Origin: Gaoshiqia sediminis
GTDB lineage: Bacteria > Bacteroidota > Bacteroidia > Bacteroidales > Prolixibacteraceae
Direction of reading: 5' to 3'
Assembly (NCBI RefSeq): GCF_025907915.1
Contig: NZ_JAPAAF010000001.1
Span: 62,001 to 126,000 of the forward strand
Length of the DNA: 64,000 nt
The translations under genes and the position numbers were made by a program. Below, in pieces: positions 63,673-64,000 of this stretch. Each line of letters begins with the position of its first letter. Within the stretch, counting starts at the first letter, position 1. The notes under the pieces were generated by a model, which searched no databases, was not told the origin of the DNA, and saw only the letters and a list, made by a program, of their open reading frames with translations.

Positions 63673-64000
63673 ATGAAAAAAACATGGATTATTTTGGCCG
63701 TTATCGTGGTCGTGGCTTTGGTGATCTACTCATCGGTGAAAGGAACTTACAACACGATGGTTACCATGGATGAAGGAGTTTCAGCCAGCTGGGCACAAGT
63801 GGAGAATGTTTATCAGCGCCGGGCCGACCTGATTCCAAACCTGGTCAATACAGTAAAAGGATATGCATCGCACGAACGGGAAACGCTGGAAGGTGTTATT
63901 GAAGCCCGGTCAAAAGCAACTTCGGTCAATATTAACCCCGAGAATCTGACTCCGGAATCGTTGCAACAGTTTCAAGATGCGCAATCCGGCCTTACATCTG
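63673..64000 (+). CDS. lemA: LemA family protein (3' end outside window)
   Basis: The first 109 residues are visible. One N-terminal membrane helix (about 4-22, TWIILAVIVVVALVIYSS) is followed by the LemA signature YNTMVTMDEGVSASWAQVENVYQRRADLIPNLVNTVKGYASHE (about 27-69) and LEGVIEARSKA. The gene continues beyond base 64000. LemA proteins are inner-membrane coiled-coil helical proteins often next to TPM/HtpX-type membrane proteins; the role in Bacteroidota is unclear. It is divergent from hutU. Confidence 0.93.
   Translation, partial: MKKTWIILAVIVVVALVIYSSVKGTYNTMVTMDEGVSASWAQVENVYQRRADLIPNLVNTVKGYASHERETLEGVIEARSKATSVNINPENLTPESLQQFQDAQSGLTS

Overview
The window looks like chromosomal DNA of a Bacteroidota bacterium, most likely in the Bacteroidia (Marinilabiliales or Prolixibacteraceae-like). 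The signs are a Na+-translocating NADH:quinone reductase operon (nqrA-F), four components linked to the type IX secretion system (plug protein, GldJ, PorU, PorV), Bacteroidota-type -7 promoter motifs (TAnnTTTG) with few Shine-Dalgarno sites, a DUF6266 protein, and many PAS-rich histidine kinases. No rRNA, tRNA, CRISPR array, prophage or complete insertion sequence was seen. The assignment rests on gene content only.

Layout. 1-580: C-terminus of a histidine kinase. 735-1445: YebC-type regulator. 1544-1760: MITE-like palindromic repeat. 1776-7621 (minus): complete nqrABCDEF. 7822-9111: T9SS plug protein, tail-to-tail with a PAS histidine kinase. 11387-14160: glutamate-semialdehyde dehydrogenase, a DivIC/FtsB-like protein and YqgE/AlgH. 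14149-17395 (minus): AMP nucleosidase, HolA, rhomboid protease and a class IV aminotransferase homologue without its catalytic lysine. 17634-19191: an HsdR-N-like nuclease-fold protein convergent with an AT-rich class II Fic gene. 19361-22472 (minus): recR, a glycosyltransferase fusion and a GNAT acetyltransferase. 22799-25114: a Tat-exported Gfo/Idh/MocA oxidoreductase and a DUF6266 protein.

25160-35487 is a signalling cluster of about 10 kb. It holds a nine-PAS protein with no kinase domain, an overlapping kinase with a periplasmic solute-binding domain, an Rcp1-like single-domain response regulator, and a six-PAS hybrid kinase with receivers at both ends. Two unusual short-repeat tracts lie in it: 11-bp units in front of the first gene and heptamers between the second and third.

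35592-39564 holds a small membrane protein, a zinc-ribbon protein, a DEAD-box helicase with a long structured leader, a DUF1080 protein and a small HTH protein. 39799-45475 is a likely peptidoglycan amino-sugar salvage module: a GH3 (NagZ-like)/beta-lactamase-fold fusion, divergent NamZ exo-muramidase, and a Na+/solute symporter overlapping namZ. 45584-49456 holds a beta-helix lipoprotein, an EEP-fold phosphatase/nuclease and a CCA-adding-type nucleotidyltransferase. 49641-58563 holds thioredoxin, murF, gldJ, porU, porV and ispF. 58611-64000 holds a CoA-binding protein, a thioredoxin-like protein, a TPR histidine kinase, urocanate hydratase and the start of a LemA gene.

Taken together, the window links Na+ energetics (NQR makes a sodium gradient that the symporter could use), envelope biogenesis and turnover (MurF, NamZ, NagZ-like, DivIC, LemA), T9SS export, and dense two-component sensing. 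The items most worth a second look are the split PAS-sensor/kinase pair with its repeats, the amino-sugar salvage module, the lysine-less aminotransferase, the glycosyltransferase fusion and the palindromes.
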